Shown here: piece by piece, positions 29,751-42,036 of the stretch | How positions within the stretch are numbered: the stretch's first letter is position 1 | How the letters are laid out: each line of letters starts with the position of its first letter | Source of the DNA: Phytophthora sp. 'mugwort' | Taxonomy: Eukaryota > Oomycota > Peronosporomycetes > Peronosporales > Peronosporaceae | Reading direction: 5' to 3' | DNA: 64,000 bases | Assembly (NCBI GenBank): GCA_033558025.1 | Contig: JAUCEF010000018.1 | Location: forward strand, 1,798,001 to 1,862,000 | Program-made: the position numbers and the translations under genes | The notes under the pieces: model-generated | Seen by the model: the letters and a program-made list of their open reading frames with translations, nothing else | Databases searched by the model: none | What the model was told of the DNA's origin: nothing

Positions 29751-31875
29751 ATGGGCGCGGGAGCCTCTGTGACGGCCGACTCGGGCGGCTCCATGCGTCT
29801 GCAGACGCCGTCAAGAATCGTCACGGCGTTCCTGAACCTCTCCAACAAGCCACACCACGCGCCGCTGGTGGCCGCCAAGACGCAATGGAAAATCGCGCAA
29901 CCGTTTGCTGGCTCCAATGGGGAGTCGTCAACGAATGAACAGGAGCTACTGCACATGCTTCACGACCCCGTGGGGCAGAAGCATATTGGTACTTTCGCCA
30001 AGAAGATTATGACGTCCGAGACCTTCTTCTGCTGGGTCGAGATCAAGGAATTCCGGGAAGCGCCATCGATAGGCTACCGCAAATCGATGGCCAAGCTAAT
30101 CTACCGCAAGTATATTAAGAATGGGTCGACCATGGCGCTTGGAAGTATCACCTCTGATCTTATTGCACTCTACGACGTGAGTTTTTCCACTATATCTATT
30201 ATTTTTTGTTGACCTTACGACATTACTCATCAATTTGCTATGTTGCTTATCGGCCAAATGCAGAAAAAAATTGCGGACCTGGAGGCAAACCATGGCACGA
30301 GTGCGACGGTCGACTTTTTCGATCCGCTCATGGCCAACATCGTGGCCGATATGTGTCAAAACACATTCATGCGGCTCAAGGCTGCACCAGAGTATGAGGC
30401 CTACAAGAAGGACCTAAAAGATACGTACAACAAGGTAACAATTGGAGACTTCGAGTATCTGGAACTTCTCGGCAGTGGCGGGTTTGGTCGTGTGGTGCAT
30501 GCACGCAAGAAGTCGACGGGCAAACACTACGGTAAGCATCAAAGTAGATTATTTCCTGCATTATCCGACTGCGATCATTTATCTAACGATGCGGATTCGT
30601 TACACCAGCTATGAAAATTCAGCTGAAGAGTGGCCTTTTGGACGAGCACCACGACCAACTGAGCCAGATTACTTCAGAGAAAGATATTTTACAGATCTGC
30701 CACAACCCGTTCGTTCTGGACATGCACTATAGCTTCCAAACTTCCGCCCACGCTGTTATCGTGACGGAGCTTGTACGCGGTGGTGACTTGGGTGACGCAC
30801 TCAAAGCGTCCCGAGATGGCTACCTCCATGAGGACCGAGTTCGACTCTACGCAGCCGAGATTGGTCTAGCACTCAACCACATGCACGAGTTGGGACTTAT
30901 TTACCGTGATTTAAAGCCTGGCAATGTGCTGCTTGGTGAGGACGGACACGTAATCTTAGCTGATATGGGACTTGCAGCAGGCTTTGACCCACAGAAGCTC
31001 AAGAAGGAAGAGACTGGAGATTATCGATATGCACCAGTGCAGCCAAAGCTGACGCGCCGGAAAACAACCGTTGGTACTCGAGGATACATGGCCCCCGAGA
31101 TCATTTCCGGCAAGTTAGTGAAACGTGATCAGCGGCCCGGGTATACGTACGCAGTAGACTTTTGGTCTCTAGGCGTCACAATGTTTGAGCTTATGTGCGG
31201 TTTTCAGCCGTTTAGCACGCACTCGAGCGGCAACTTTTTCCAGGAAGTGGCTAACGAGGAGATTTTCAGATTGTCACCACGGACACAACACAAGATTGAA
31301 CTGCAAAAGATGGCGCAAGGCGTGACATTCCCGTTGCATCTTACTCGAAACGCACAAGATTTTTTAAAACGCTTGTTGGAGGTCTCACCGGAGCATCGAC
31401 TAGGCTGCAACAGCGAGAAGGGGTTCGGCGAGTTCATGGAGCACCCGTTCTTCGAGACCATTGACTGGGAAAAGCTCATGATGAAGCACATTGATCCGAA
31501 GTTTAAACCTGCGCTGCCGCTTCTCAGTGACAAGAAGATTTACAATTCGTATGAGCACATGATGTCACACTTCGACATGCGTGACAAGGACTTCATTCGA
31601 CGTAAGTATTTTCTGGCTCTTGAAATATGGGAAATTTGTCGATGTGGTAAAAATTTATTGCTAATTTGTTCTTTTTTTCTACTCACATAGACGACTGGTA
31701 CGCGGATCCTGACCCCGAAATGCAAAAACATTTCGATACTTGGGATTACATTTCGCAATTCACGTTACGAGCTGAGTTGGGTATCGCCAAGGAGCTCGAT
31801 GAGACGAATATCCCATACAAGGTGCTGCAGCTTACAGGCGAGGACAGCAAGGCAAAGTCTACGGTGAACAAATAG
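29751..31875 (+). CDS. RGS-domain AGC protein kinase (GRK-like)
   Basis: Four exons, 29751-30176, 30264-30531, 30609-31601 and 31691-31875 (introns 87, 77, 89 nt), give 623 residues. N-terminus MGAGASVT fits N-myristoylation. Residues 60-215 have the RGS-homology pattern (HIGTFAKKIM, FFCWVEIKEFR, AKLIYRKYIK and FMRLKAAPEYEAYKKD). The kinase domain follows: glycine loop LGSGGFGRVV, YAMK restored across intron 2, YRDLKPGN, DMG in place of DFG (GRKs also use a DLG variant), VGTRGYMAPE and a GRK-style RLGCNSEKGFGEFMEHPFF. The AGC C-tail spans the last intron. RGS plus kinase order is that of GPCR kinases; membrane anchoring by myristate differs from the animal C-terminal lipid signals. Confidence 0.92.
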
Positions 31876-32640
31876 AGGTTTAACCGTGCCAACATGCTAG
31901 TTACCGGTATATATAGCGTCGGCATGTGCATCGTAGAGGGTGCGCTGCCCACTCAACTGTAGTATTTAGTCAGGATGGTGGGGGCAATTACATATTTTGA
32001 TTAAAAGGCTCCATTCTAGTAATCCCGCTTAACTGAAGTTGCTCCAAACAACGGCAGTTTGCTTGCATTCACTTGCCATTCTTCTGTTGAATTCGGCAGC
32101 GGAAATTGATGCGTTATTACCTTCTTTCCGACAATCTATCTCCATGAACGTGGGATTGACTTAAATTGGTTTTGGCAAATTTATCAACTGCGTTTAGCCC
32201 GTACACACCTCGGTAGGACTCTGGATATAAAAGCCCCATGCCATAATCAGACTCGTCGTGAACGAGGTCTGAATCTAGAACCTATCTATTTTATTGTCAC
32301 TTAATAGATGCAGTTTTATAATAATACCCTTGTGGATATTGGTTTTATTTGATGTTGTGAACCTATCTCGAATCTGTATTCAATAGAGAATATAAGTATA
32401 TTTATTTTTTGGCCTTGAGTGGCCCGTAACATTATTTTGTTTGATATGCATTCGCATAATTTATGATTCGTCACGCAAGAAGAAGCTCAAACCGACAGCC
32501 GCTGATTCGGGCTGCGAGGGGTTACTGTGAAGAGAAATTATATGATAAAATCATCATCTATAAATAAAACTTTCATTCTATCAATTTTGCTAGTATAAAA
32601 CTAGCAAACCGAAAAGGAAAAAGGATGGCATGATTTATTT
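31876..32640. other. AT-rich spacer left of the hAT element
   Basis: 765 bp of AT-rich sequence after the RGS-kinase stop, with no open frame of note. The right end is the 8-bp target sequence of the hAT insertion. Confidence 0.6.
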
Positions 32641-32648
32641 CCTAATGC

Positions 32649-32663
32649 CAGGGGTCCCATATA
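32649..32663. repeat. Left terminal inverted repeat of the hAT element
   Basis: 15 bp, CAGGGGTCCCATATA, pairing with the complement of 34767-34781. Confidence 0.9.
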
Positions 32664-32782
32664 GTTTCTAGTTAATAAATGGCAAACCCAGCAATCCCTG
32701 CATTACTTAGGTTCTCTTCTCGCAAGCAAAAAAATAATTATGTAGTTACTAAGAAAGCACGCATGCATTATGCAATAGCTTC

Positions 32783-34657
32783 CTACTGGCCCAGGCACTC
32801 TTGCATCACTTGAGCATCCCAGTACGAGCGATTGGTCTTCAGGAACAGCAGACTCTCCAGCGTGGTGGCTTGCAGCAACGCTTTTCCAATCCAATGGTGG
32901 CACGAGCCACACTGAACAGCCGCTCAGTAACATTGGAATTAGGAACGACCGCCGGAATGAGCTGGTACTTGATTGATCTTTCTGCGACTCGGGCACGCTT
33001 GAGCACGCTCTCGGCGAAACTGCTATTTTCATCAACGGCTGGAGGCATTTCCCCGTTCAACTTGAGACCGCGCACGGCCACTCGCTCGGCCCGCATCATT
33101 TCATGCTGCCTGTCGGCTTAGATCTTCACTACCGCCGCTTCGAAGCTGGCTTCTTCGATGATAGAAGCCCGGGGCCCTGTAAAGATAATAAAAGCACGTT
33201 AGCCAAACCACTCAATACCCTGCATAACGAACAATTTAACTTACCGATGTAAGATGCAAATACTGGAAAGTCAGCAATAAGCGCATCAAATAGAGAGCGC
33301 ACTTCCCACATCGTTGCTGTTCCGGAACTGAATCTGCTTTGCGACGGACTCCACTCTGTGCAAGCTCTTCAGCTTTCCTCATACTCGCTGCCGAGAGCAA
33401 CAATTCGGCGATCACATCGTCTCACGGTCCAGGTGTTCCCGCAGCTTGAAAAACCGCTCCAGCATCATAAAAGTCGAACTCCAGCGGGTATCTTGCCTCA
33501 AGACAGGGCGAAGCGGGGTCTTCAACCTAAAACAAATATTTGTCCGATCCAAAATAAAATTAGAAAGAATCAAACAAAAACAACTAAATGTGAGAGCGTA
33601 CCTGAGTTTCGCAGCTTGCTTGAGCGTTCGTAACTTGACCATGAGCTATTGGATGTTGTTCAACTGGGGCTCGAGCTCGCCGTGATCTACTTAACAGCAA
33701 GATTGAGCCGATGGCTCGCGCATCCCACCAATGGGACTCTCATGAGCTCCGCCTACTTCTTGCTCATTGCACAGTTGTCGCCCACCAAAAATGCACATGC
33801 AGACAGCTCCTTACCATACGTAGCCAGCAAAGTAGTGATGGCCTCCTTGTGAGTCACTGCAGACAGATTGTCGTCCGGCTCCTTCATGATTGGAGCCAGC
33901 GAGAGCAGCGGCGTCTGGACCACCCCGTCCACATCGTACGAAGCGAAAATGGCGAGGATATGTTCCGACGGTGAGACTACCCGTCGAAATGATACCGAAC
34001 TTGGCAGGAAGCTTCGCACCAACACGCGTTAGGACCGCTTGCGTCAGCAGAATGACAGCATCTCTCATACGCCCGCCGAAATCGGTGGCAGTGACGTGTA
34101 CCTACACAGAAAGAAGAAGTTTGTAGAGTTGTTAGCAATTACTCGAAAGTTGTGCGTCACAGAATATAAACTTTACCGGCGGGTTTCTGCTTGCTCACAA
34201 AATGTGAAAGGCAGACGGCCTTCAACGACCCACACAACCCAACAAAATCGATTGTGGGCTCTGCGGCTCACCCAAGACAGCAAGTTGCCGGTCTGGGTCG
34301 GGACAGACGACAGCATTCGGGCCTCGTAGTCGGGATGCTGGGACCGAACATGCTGATTAAGTACGAACAGCCGCGGCCAGGTAGCTGCTTGTAGAGTCCC
34401 TCGCAAACTCGGCAGCGAAAGCACGAGGTTGGGTCGTCGTTATGATCACGCCGGATCGAGAAGAAGTAGCTCGACACCTGTCCAGGCGAGAACTGGGGGC
34501 GTGGAGAGCGCTCGGCGATTACGAGGTCAGTATGTACTTGAGAACTGGAGAGAAGTTTTGAAACTGAATGACGCGGACTTTGGACCGATAAGACTAGCTG
34601 GCGCCTGCAAATTGGTGGACGTCGGATCTCTATCGGTTTAGTCCGGGGTAAAAACAT
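32783..34657 (-). pseudogene. Broken hAT transposase (BED finger, RNase H fold, dimerisation domain)
   Basis: Read on the complement, pieces of one transposase occur in the right order but in different frames. Near 34490-34330 is a BED-type zinc finger (CRVCEGLYK ... HVRSQHPDYEARM). Around 34060-33755 is the RNase H-like core (FASYDVDGVVQTPLLSLAP, EPDDNLSAVTHKE, FLVGDNCAMSK). Around 32990-32785 is the C-terminal dimerisation block (NVTERLFSVARAT ... TLESLLFLKTNRSYWDAQV) ending at the TAG at 32783-32785, with a frameshift inside it. At least three frame changes and a stretch without coding signal near 33100-33650 make it non-functional. Confidence 0.85.
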
Positions 34658-34766
34658 AAAAATTAAGTGCTGTTGGGCTCGTAAAAATAAATTATGTTCT
34701 TACAGCCAAAGAAGCATGTCAATAAATTTTTACTGTCAAATACTTAAATGCTTTTTTGGCGTAATT

Positions 34767-34781
34767 TATATGGGACCCCTG
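34767..34781. repeat. Right terminal inverted repeat of the hAT element
   Basis: 15 bp, TATATGGGACCCCTG, the complement of the left repeat; immediately followed by the target duplication. Confidence 0.9.
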
Positions 34782-34789
34782 CCTAATGC

Positions 34790-35186
34790 CATAATTTATT
34801 GAATGAGTTTTTCGTCATTATTATTCCAGAGGTTTTATAAATAAAAATACTATAATTGAGAGCCCGGTAACTAAATTACAAAAGTTAAATAGTAGACCAG
34901 CTCACCTCGTTCTTCCGTATAAAGCATCCATGGACGTCTCCCAGCTGAGAGGGAAGGTAGGAACGACTGTTAACTCCATTACGAGGAGAAGCACGAATTA
35001 AGTCGGAATCGATCAGACTGCGAATGGATCCGATATGATATTCCCTCGATGCAGTGACCATACTGAACCGCAGTCAACTCGAGGCCGTTCTACGGTTGGA
35101 TACGCAATCCTCTGCTTGAAGCTTGACTTCGACATTCACTCTGCAACGACGTGAAGAGGACCAACCAGCAGCAGGAAGCAGCGACC
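34790..35186. promoter_or_regulatory. Argonaute upstream region
   Basis: About 400 bp, AT-rich on the left and balanced near the gene. It presumably holds the Argonaute promoter; the hAT element ends only 405 bp upstream of the start codon. Confidence 0.45.
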
Positions 35187-38100
35187 ATGAGCTACAGTGG
35201 GGGTGGGGGCTACAGCGGTTACGACCAACGCGGCCGTGGTTACGACGACCCCCCCAATCGCCCGGGTAGCAGCGGAGGCGGCTACGGCAACCAACGCGGA
35301 CAGGGGTACGACCAGGGGCGCGGAAGTGGGGGGTACGATCAACGAGGAGGGGACGGCGGCCATGGAGGAGGTTCGAGGGGTTACGACGACTATAACCGAG
35401 GAGGTTATGGTTCCGGTTCGCATGGGTACGGCGAATCTTCAAGACATGGGGACCTTAGTGGGGGGTATGGAGGTGGTGGTTACGACGACCACAGTCGGTC
35501 CGGGTCCTACGCCAGCGGCGGCTATGGAGATCGCGGGGGCTACGGAGGATCCTCGCATTCGTCCGGATATGGAGGAGAATCGTACGATCGCCGAGGCGGC
35601 TACGGAGGTGGATATGACCAAGGTCGCAGTCGCTACGATGACCGAGGATATACAAGAAGTAGTGGAGGTTATGGTACTAATAGTGGAGGTGGGTACGACC
35701 GCACGCGTGGATATGGCGGTGGAGGTGGCTATGAGGACCGCTCGCGGGGAGGATATGGTGGGCGGGACGACCGAGGCGGCTATGAAGGATCTACTGGCGT
35801 CCAGCGCGACGATCGCAGCTATGGAGGCGGTCGGGACGAGCATCGAGATGATCGCGGTTATGGTGGAGGGGCTCGAGATGATCGCGGATATGGGGGAGGT
35901 GGCGATCGTGGACACGGCCGACAAAGAAGTCATGGAGGCGATGATTGTCGTGGAGGAGATCGAGACCGAGGTGGATTCAGTGGGAGAGGTCGTGGCGGAG
36001 GTCGTGGAGGCGGAGGCTCTCGAGGACAAGAAGGACCTGGTGCAGGTTTCGTGTCAGGCACGGGATACGAGCAGATTGGCAACCCAATCGTCGACCCACG
36101 CATCCAAGAAGAGTGGAGCGGTCGAGCTGGCGTTCGTGAAGTCGATACTGACGATGCCGATTTGCAGCAAGAAGTACAGATTTGTCGCCGAACAGGTATC
36201 GCTCAAAGCGGCAAGACGACGCAGTTGAACGTCAACTACTTCAGCATTTCGCTCGACTCAGCGCCGCTGGAGATTTTCAAGTATCACGTGACTGTGGAGC
36301 GTTCGCCTGACCTTCAAGCAGACTCGAAGTATGGCCCGTCAGGCCCCGACCAGAAGGATGAAAACATGGGCGACAAACCCAAGCAATCACGAGAAGACGT
36401 TAAGGATGTGGAGATGACCGAGCCATCAGCAGATGCACCACCTAAACATGAGTTACGCCCGGAGCGCCCTCTGCCTCGCTCCCTGGTGCGCAACGTTATC
36501 AATGCTGCAATCCGTCTGTACGAATCCGACTTTGATGGGCTTCATGTGGTTCATGACGGTATGGCTGCTCTGTATTCTCCGGCGATGTTGTCTTGGAACG
36601 CCAAGGATTTCCCAGATATTAACCCGGACGACCCTAGTGCAACTCCGGCGCCTCCTCCACAACCTGCAGGTGGTGACGGTGCACAGCGTCGGGGGTTCCG
36701 AGGCCCTCGGACGTTCCTGGTTAAGATGAAATTGGTGGAAACGATCTCTACCTCGAGCCTGAAGGATTACTACGCCAACCCGGATGTGAATGTTATGCCT
36801 GTTCTACAGGCACTGGATGTCGTGGCTCGTCATCTTGGTGCTCAGCGTCTGATTGCTGTCGGACGAAACTTTTTCACAATGAAGAATACGCATACACTCA
36901 AGGGTGGCAAAGAGCTTTGCTGGGGTTATCATCAAGCCATTCGACTCGCCGATCACAAGGTATTAATGAATATTGACCAGGCAGCAACAGTGTTCTACTC
37001 TCCCGGCCCGCTCATGCAGCTTGCTGTCGCAGCTCTTCGTGAACGTGGGCCTGAACAAGTACGGGACCTCACGGAACGGGACATGAAGTCACTGGCACGT
37101 GCACTACGCAAGATTGAGGTGGTGCCTACTCACCGCAAGGACCGCAAGCGCGCGATTTTTGGAGTGAGCGCCCAACCCGCCAATCTAACTATGGTAAACA
37201 TCAAGGGCGAGACCATGTCGGTTGCTGCATACTTCAGTGCCAAGTACAAAATGCAATTGCGCTACCCTCATTTGCCGTTGGTAAACGTCGGGAGCAAGCG
37301 ACCAGGGAAAGAAAACTGGCTCCCCATTGAGCTTTGCGACGTGGCTCCGGGTCAGCGCTGTGCTAATATCAATGATCTCGATACTGCCGAGATAATTCGC
37401 CAGACCAGTCAGCCGCCACGCAACCGTCAAGAGAACATTATGGAGCAGATTCGTCAGGCAGGTTTTGAGAACGATCCGTTCCTTGCTGCGTTTGGCATCA
37501 AGGTGGATCAACGTCTCGAATCGACTGAAGCTCGTGTCATGGACGCACCGGACGTCCAGTACCAGAATGTATCCGAGCGTCCACATGGTGGACAGTGGAG
37601 TTTGAATGGCAAGAAATTTGTAGAGGGCGTTCCGATCTGCAATTGGGGCGTGATCGTTGCAGCTAACGTGAGCGAGCGCGACGTCTACAATTTTGTTACC
37701 AAGCTGACGGACCTGGGCGACCAGCGTGGACTCCCGTTCGAAGACAAAAAGCCTGTTTTAATCCACCAGGATCAGTATCGCGGAGCTCAAGTGGAGGAAT
37801 TGATGCGGACGTGCCACCAAGAGCTCGTGCGACGCAACATGGGCCCGCCACAGTTCCTGTTGATCATCTTGCCGGCCAAGAATTCTCCAGTATACGGAGA
37901 TGTGAAGCGTATGTCGGACACTGTGCTTGGCCTACCAAGCCAGTGCATTGCGTCTGTGAATCTTCCTCGAGCTAACCCGCAATTCTGCGCCAACGTCTGC
38001 CTCAAAATGAATATGAAACTCAACGGCAAAAACGCAGTGCTGCGTGACCCGCTTCCGCTGATCAGCACTGTGCCCACGATTATCATCGGTGCTGATGTGG

Positions 38101-38861
38101 AGCACCCGCGTTCTGGGATGGATGGCCGACCGTCAATTGCTGCTGTTGTCGCCTCCATGGATCGCTACTCGGCACAATACGCTGCGCGTGTGGCAGCTCA
38201 AAAGGCTTCGAGCGACATTCAGCAGCTGCCAAGTATGCTGCGGGAGCTCTTCCTGGCATACTACGACAACACGAAGCGCAAACCGGAGCGTGTCGTCTAC
38301 TACCGTGATGGTGTAAGTGAAGGCCAAATGTTTGACATTTTGCAAACGGAAATGCGGGCGTTGCGCAAGGCATTCAAGATGATCTCGGACGGCTACAACC
38401 CGCCAGTGACTTTCGTTGTGGTGAACAAGCGCCATCACCTTCGAGCATTTGCAGTGAATTCTCGGGACGCTGATCGTAAGGGTAATGTGATGCCTGGTAC
38501 TGTGATCGACACTGGCGTGGTTAACCCGCACCGCTTTGATTTCTTCCTGTACGGCCACAGCGGCATTCAGGGCACAACTGTACCTGCGCACTACACCGTA
38601 CTACACGACGAGAACGACATGTCGGCGGAGGACATTCAGCGTCTCACGTACCACTTAGGATACACGTTCTCGCGATGCACGCGCTCGGTGTCTTTTGTGA
38701 CACCCGTGTACTACGCACATTTGGCTGCTGCACGTGCTCGCTTCTACCTGAACGAAGGCTCGGATGGAGCGTCCACTATGGGTTCGTACAATTCGAATGC
38801 TTCGAGTTTTGAGTTCGCCGAAGTGCACACCAATGTGCTCAACCGGATGTTCTACACTTAG
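35187..38861 (+). CDS. AGO: Argonaute with RGG/GGY-rich N-terminal extension
   Basis: Single exon, 1224 residues from MSYSGGGG at 35187 (an in-frame ATG at 35151 adds 12). Residues 1-290 are an extended Gly/Tyr/Arg/Asp tract with many GGY and RGG units, likely RNA/protein binding and an arginine-methylation target, known for several protist and metazoan Argonautes. The N/L1 region, PAZ (about 600-720) and PIWI (about 880-1205) follow. PIWI keeps the slicer tetrad: Asp in IIGADVEHP, Glu in the LREL loop, Asp in [10 protein letters not shown] and His in [10 protein letters not shown]. It should bind small RNA and be catalytically competent. It ends with the typical RMFYT. Tail-to-tail with the 902-aa gene. 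Confidence 0.97.
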   Translation: MSYSGGGGYSGYDQRGRGYDDPPNRPGSSGGGYGNQRGQGYDQGRGSGGYDQRGGDGGHGGGSRGYDDYNRGGYGSGSHGYGESSRHGDLSGGYGGGGYDDHSRSGSYASGGYGDRGGYGGSSHSSGYGGESYDRRGGYGGGYDQGRSRYDDRGYTRSSGGYGTNSGGGYDRTRGYGGGGGYEDRSRGGYGGRDDRGGYEGSTGVQRDDRSYGGGRDEHRDDRGYGGGARDDRGYGGGGDRGHGRQRSHGGDDCRGGDRDRGGFSGRGRGGGRGGGGSRGQEGPGAGFVSGTGYEQIGNPIVDPRIQEEWSGRAGVREVDTDDADLQQEVQICRRTGIAQSGKTTQLNVNYFSISLDSAPLEIFKYHVTVERSPDLQADSKYGPSGPDQKDENMGDKPKQSREDVKDVEMTEPSADAPPKHELRPERPLPRSLVRNVINAAIRLYESDFDGLHVVHDGMAALYSPAMLSWNAKDFPDINPDDPSATPAPPPQPAGGDGAQRRGFRGPRTFLVKMKLVETISTSSLKDYYANPDVNVMPVLQALDVVARHLGAQRLIAVGRNFFTMKNTHTLKGGKELCWGYHQAIRLADHKVLMNIDQAATVFYSPGPLMQLAVAALRERGPEQVRDLTERDMKSLARALRKIEVVPTHRKDRKRAIFGVSAQPANLTMVNIKGETMSVAAYFSAKYKMQLRYPHLPLVNVGSKRPGKENWLPIELCDVAPGQRCANINDLDTAEIIRQTSQPPRNRQENIMEQIRQAGFENDPFLAAFGIKVDQRLESTEARVMDAPDVQYQNVSERPHGGQWSLNGKKFVEGVPICNWGVIVAANVSERDVYNFVTKLTDLGDQRGLPFEDKKPVLIHQDQYRGAQVEELMRTCHQELVRRNMGPPQFLLIILPAKNSPVYGDVKRMSDTVLGLPSQCIASVNLPRANPQFCANVCLKMNMKLNGKNAVLRDPLPLISTVPTIIIGADVEHPRSGMDGRPSIAAVVASMDRYSAQYAARVAAQKASSDIQQLPSMLRELFLAYYDNTKRKPERVVYYRDGVSEGQMFDILQTEMRALRKAFKMISDGYNPPVTFVVVNKRHHLRAFAVNSRDADRKGNVMPGTVIDTGVVNPHRFDFFLYGHSGIQGTTVPAHYTVLHDENDMSAEDIQRLTYHLGYTFSRCTRSVSFVTPVYYAHLAAARARFYLNEGSDGASTMGSYNSNASSFEFAEVHTNVLNRMFYT

Positions 38862-39082
38862 TGCTGTAGTTATGCTGAAGGAAGATGGTGAGCAATTGAA
38901 CAGAGGAAGAATTGTGAAGAAAGTAGTGCCTGTCGTCCAGAATAGCAGCGAAGCACTGCTCATTTCTGGTTAACCCGTGCAAGCCAGCGGAGGTGCTATC
39001 CTTCCACGATGGCGATATGGTAAGTGAATGCTCTCAATTTTGAATTGTGTAGTTTTTGCTGTGTTTTGCTGCAGTGGTCTCT

Positions 39083-41854
39083 CTACCTGCCAATGTACGC
39101 AAGGCTTTCGCTAATTAGTCCAGGTTTGAGTGCATTGAGAGGAATCGAAATCTCCTCCGACTCGAGAGATCCGAGAGATTCGTGAAGGTGGCTTCCGTAC
39201 AAAACAGTACAGGGTGGACGTCTGCTGTTGGTGCGCAGTCCGTTGTTACCGCGTCGCCGTCGAAGAACTTGTAAAGTGTGGAAGACGAACTCTGTCTCGG
39301 TAACGCCATCAAGGGATAACGCAGACCCCGTGAGACCAGAAACCTCTTTGCAAGATTTTCGAACGGACTGTCGGTGACGGTGCTTGGCATCGAGCTGTTT
39401 GGCTTCCAGTAAGCCCCGAAACGTGTTCTCCAGATCTCTCATGTCCAGTGAGGATAGCGTCTCATTTTCAAGCGCTGTCCAAGCCTGGGCGAGCAGTTCG
39501 AGTGGAGTAGCGTACATCGCGATAGCCGTTGCCCCTACTGGCACGGTTGGTAACATGGTGGTGGAGCGTCGGGGATTCATCCGACTAATTGGTCGTCCAG
39601 TCACGTTCTCATTGTCGCGCTGAGAAGCCTCTCGGTTGTCGAAGCTTGCACTGTTTACTGCGGATCTTGCGTCTGCTAACTGGTTCCTGGCAAACGGCGA
39701 TGATAGCAGCAGCTGGCGACGGAAGCTCTCACGCAGTTTACTTTCAAGTCGGTGGTCGTATTTCATCCACGTGGTTGCAATCAGAGCGAGGAATACATCC
39801 ACAGTGATACAATCGGCTGAAACGGCGTCTTCATTTGATGCTGATCGCAAGACGGGGGCAAGTCGAGTAAGCTGAGCTTTAATCTCGTCAAGAATGTCCT
39901 GGTCGACATACGAGAAGTGCTGCGTCAACAACTCCACAGCTAGACCACGTGGGAGTCCCCAGCTTTCTTCAGTCGGGACCTCTTCCACCGCAGCGAGAGA
40001 TGACACAGAAGGGTCCAGCTCCAAGACGTCACCCAGCACGTCCACGACTGCATTCAGCAAGCAAGCGGACAAATTTCCACCTACAGCCGCCGAGTCTACT
40101 GCAAGTCCACGCGCTTCGAAAGGTACGAGCTCGCAAAGTCGGCTGAAAAGTGCGACACGAACATCAGCGGCAACAAACTGCTGCTGTTGATGGAAAAGGT
40201 CCTCGAGTGGCTGACCAAGTAGAGCGGTTTGATCGTGATGTTGGTGCTGATGCTGCATGTGGTGCAGAAGATTGTCAGGCATTCCGGGAAGACAACCAAC
40301 TAAAGCAGTTGCAGCGAAGGTGGTACCCCGGTGGAGAGCGATGTTGAGTTGTGCGTGGTAATAGATGCAGCTCTTGACGACCTCCATCATGTGGAAATCG
40401 GCCAGCGCTGGCACTTCGTAGCGTGTGAGGAAGAATTCCTTAATGAATCGATGAAGCGGTGTCCGAACGACGGTGACAGACACTTCATTTTCATCACGAG
40501 CCTTCGTATCGGCCTTGCCACGTGCGATTAGTACCCGTCGACGCCGTAAAGTTTGTGCATCACACTCGAGTTTCTCCAAGTAAAGTCGAAGCAATATGCG
40601 GTTGAGCTGAGATTTTTCCAGGACGCGATGGACTCGAGGTCGCGAGTCTAACTGGGCACGTAATGTCGCTGGAATCACTCGGTGGTTGGTGATTGCCACT
40701 ACCTCGTGCTGTGTAGTCTTCTGTCGTGATGGATTCTCCTCGATGCCAGGCCCTTCCTGGTGGTTTCGACTGGGCAGATATGAATTTCTACCATCATCAG
40801 ACCCGCCGTCTTCAGTCTCAGATTCCCAGTGTTCCCCACTTCGAGAGCTAAGATGTGAAGGCTTCTCCAGTAACGTCCCGTCGGTTTGTGTGCTAACAGT
40901 GCTCGCGCTCAGCATTCGGTGCATCATCTGGTGCTCTTCCTCAGTTGATCCATAGCGCCAAAGCAAGGCCACGGCAGTCGAATTGATAAAGCGGTCCATC
41001 TCGTTCAACATGCGCAAATTGCGTTTTTCTCCGTCAAAAAGCGCTCGAAAGAGCTGCTCGAAGTCCGTCGCGTAGCTCTCAATCGGATGGACGGTCCCTA
41101 TCCGTGCCAAGGCTTCTTCATCACCATCTCCAACTCCATAGAGCTCACGCTCTTCGACGTCTCCCACCGCAGCAATATCTTCACTGAAGCTAGGGCCTTT
41201 AGACTCCTGCATGACCAATTGTTCGGCAGCAGTTGAGCTATCATATCGAGTTGCTTCCATGGTGGCTTGAGCGTCCAGTACTCGACTCACAACGAGATGC
41301 AACTGCCCATTCTCCACAGCTAGACGGTTGGCACGCTGACGGATCTTCTGCAGCTCTGCTTTCAGCCCCTGTTCGTTCACCCGATGGCGAGTAAGTTCGT
41401 CTTCATATCGTTGAATAAGCGCCGTCTGTTGCTGTAGTTCTTCAGCATGGAAACTCTGACTGAACGCGAGCTGGTCACGGAGCTGTTGCGCCTCTTGCAG
41501 CACTGTGTTTGCTACTTGTAGCAGCACAAACACATTGAGCGATGCGAGATCCCAGACTTGCCCGATCAGTCGACACAGTCTCGGAGAGAAGAGCGACAAC
41601 AGAGACACCACTTCTTTAAGCATATTGGTGCACACAGTATGGTATGACGCACAGCGTGTAGGGATTTGAGTGCTAGCACCCGTCACAGCGGTATCCGCAG
41701 CGGCTGGAAGCTTGGGCAACTGCTGGATACAGTCATGAACGTACGACTCGAGCAGCTAAATAGAAGAAGGTGAGCTTAAAGTGCACTCGGAGTCAATACA
41801 GAGCATGCTGTAGCGTACATCCAAGTCGTGGCTCGTGAAGTGGATCGACTGCAT
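39083..41854 (-). CDS. 902-aa coiled-coil protein of unknown family
   Basis: A 36-nt first exon 41854-41819 (MQSIHFTSHDLD) and exon 2 41755-39083 joined by a 63-nt GT-AG intron; the large exon lacks its own plausible ATG because its first codons upstream are open to the acceptor. Residues about 95-180 form a heptad-rich coiled coil (QFS-type, with LKAELQKIRQRANRLAVEN). The middle is disordered and acidic. Residues about 400-750 are helical and hydrophobic in pattern (HRFIKEFFLTRYEVPALADF; DQDILDEIKAQLTRLAPVL). A structure like that of axonemal or ciliary coiled-coil proteins is conceivable but I do not recognise the family. Divergent (182 bp) from another coiled-coil gene. Confidence 0.75.
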
Positions 41855-42036
41855 TGCGACTTATTGTTTGTACAATGGAGATTGCATGGTTCGATCATCA
41901 AAATGGCTACAGATTCTATTTATTGCGCTCTATTTTAATGTAGCCATCTTAGGTGTATTTCTGGGTGAAGTGGTCTTTGCATGTTGTGCTTCACTTTAGC
42001 CACAACTTGGTCGCAGCAACAGTCAAAAGCATCAGG

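Larger units (their letters stand above)
32641..34789. mobile_element. hAT-superfamily DNA transposon (2133 bp) with 8-bp target duplication
   Basis: The element proper is 32649-34781. Both ends carry a 15-bp perfect terminal inverted repeat, CAGGGGTCCCATATA on the left and its complement on the right. The flanks 32641-32648 and 34782-34789 are identical (CCTAATGC), an 8-bp target-site duplication as expected for hAT. It holds one broken transposase on the complement strand. Identical target duplication and perfect terminal repeats suggest a fairly recent insertion, probably mobilised by a transposase made elsewhere. Confidence 0.93.

Noticed and set aside
35197..36228. Second long frame under the RGG region of Argonaute
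   Set aside because: Repeat-caused open frame (Met/Val/Thr/Ala), out of frame with the PAZ and PIWI domains.
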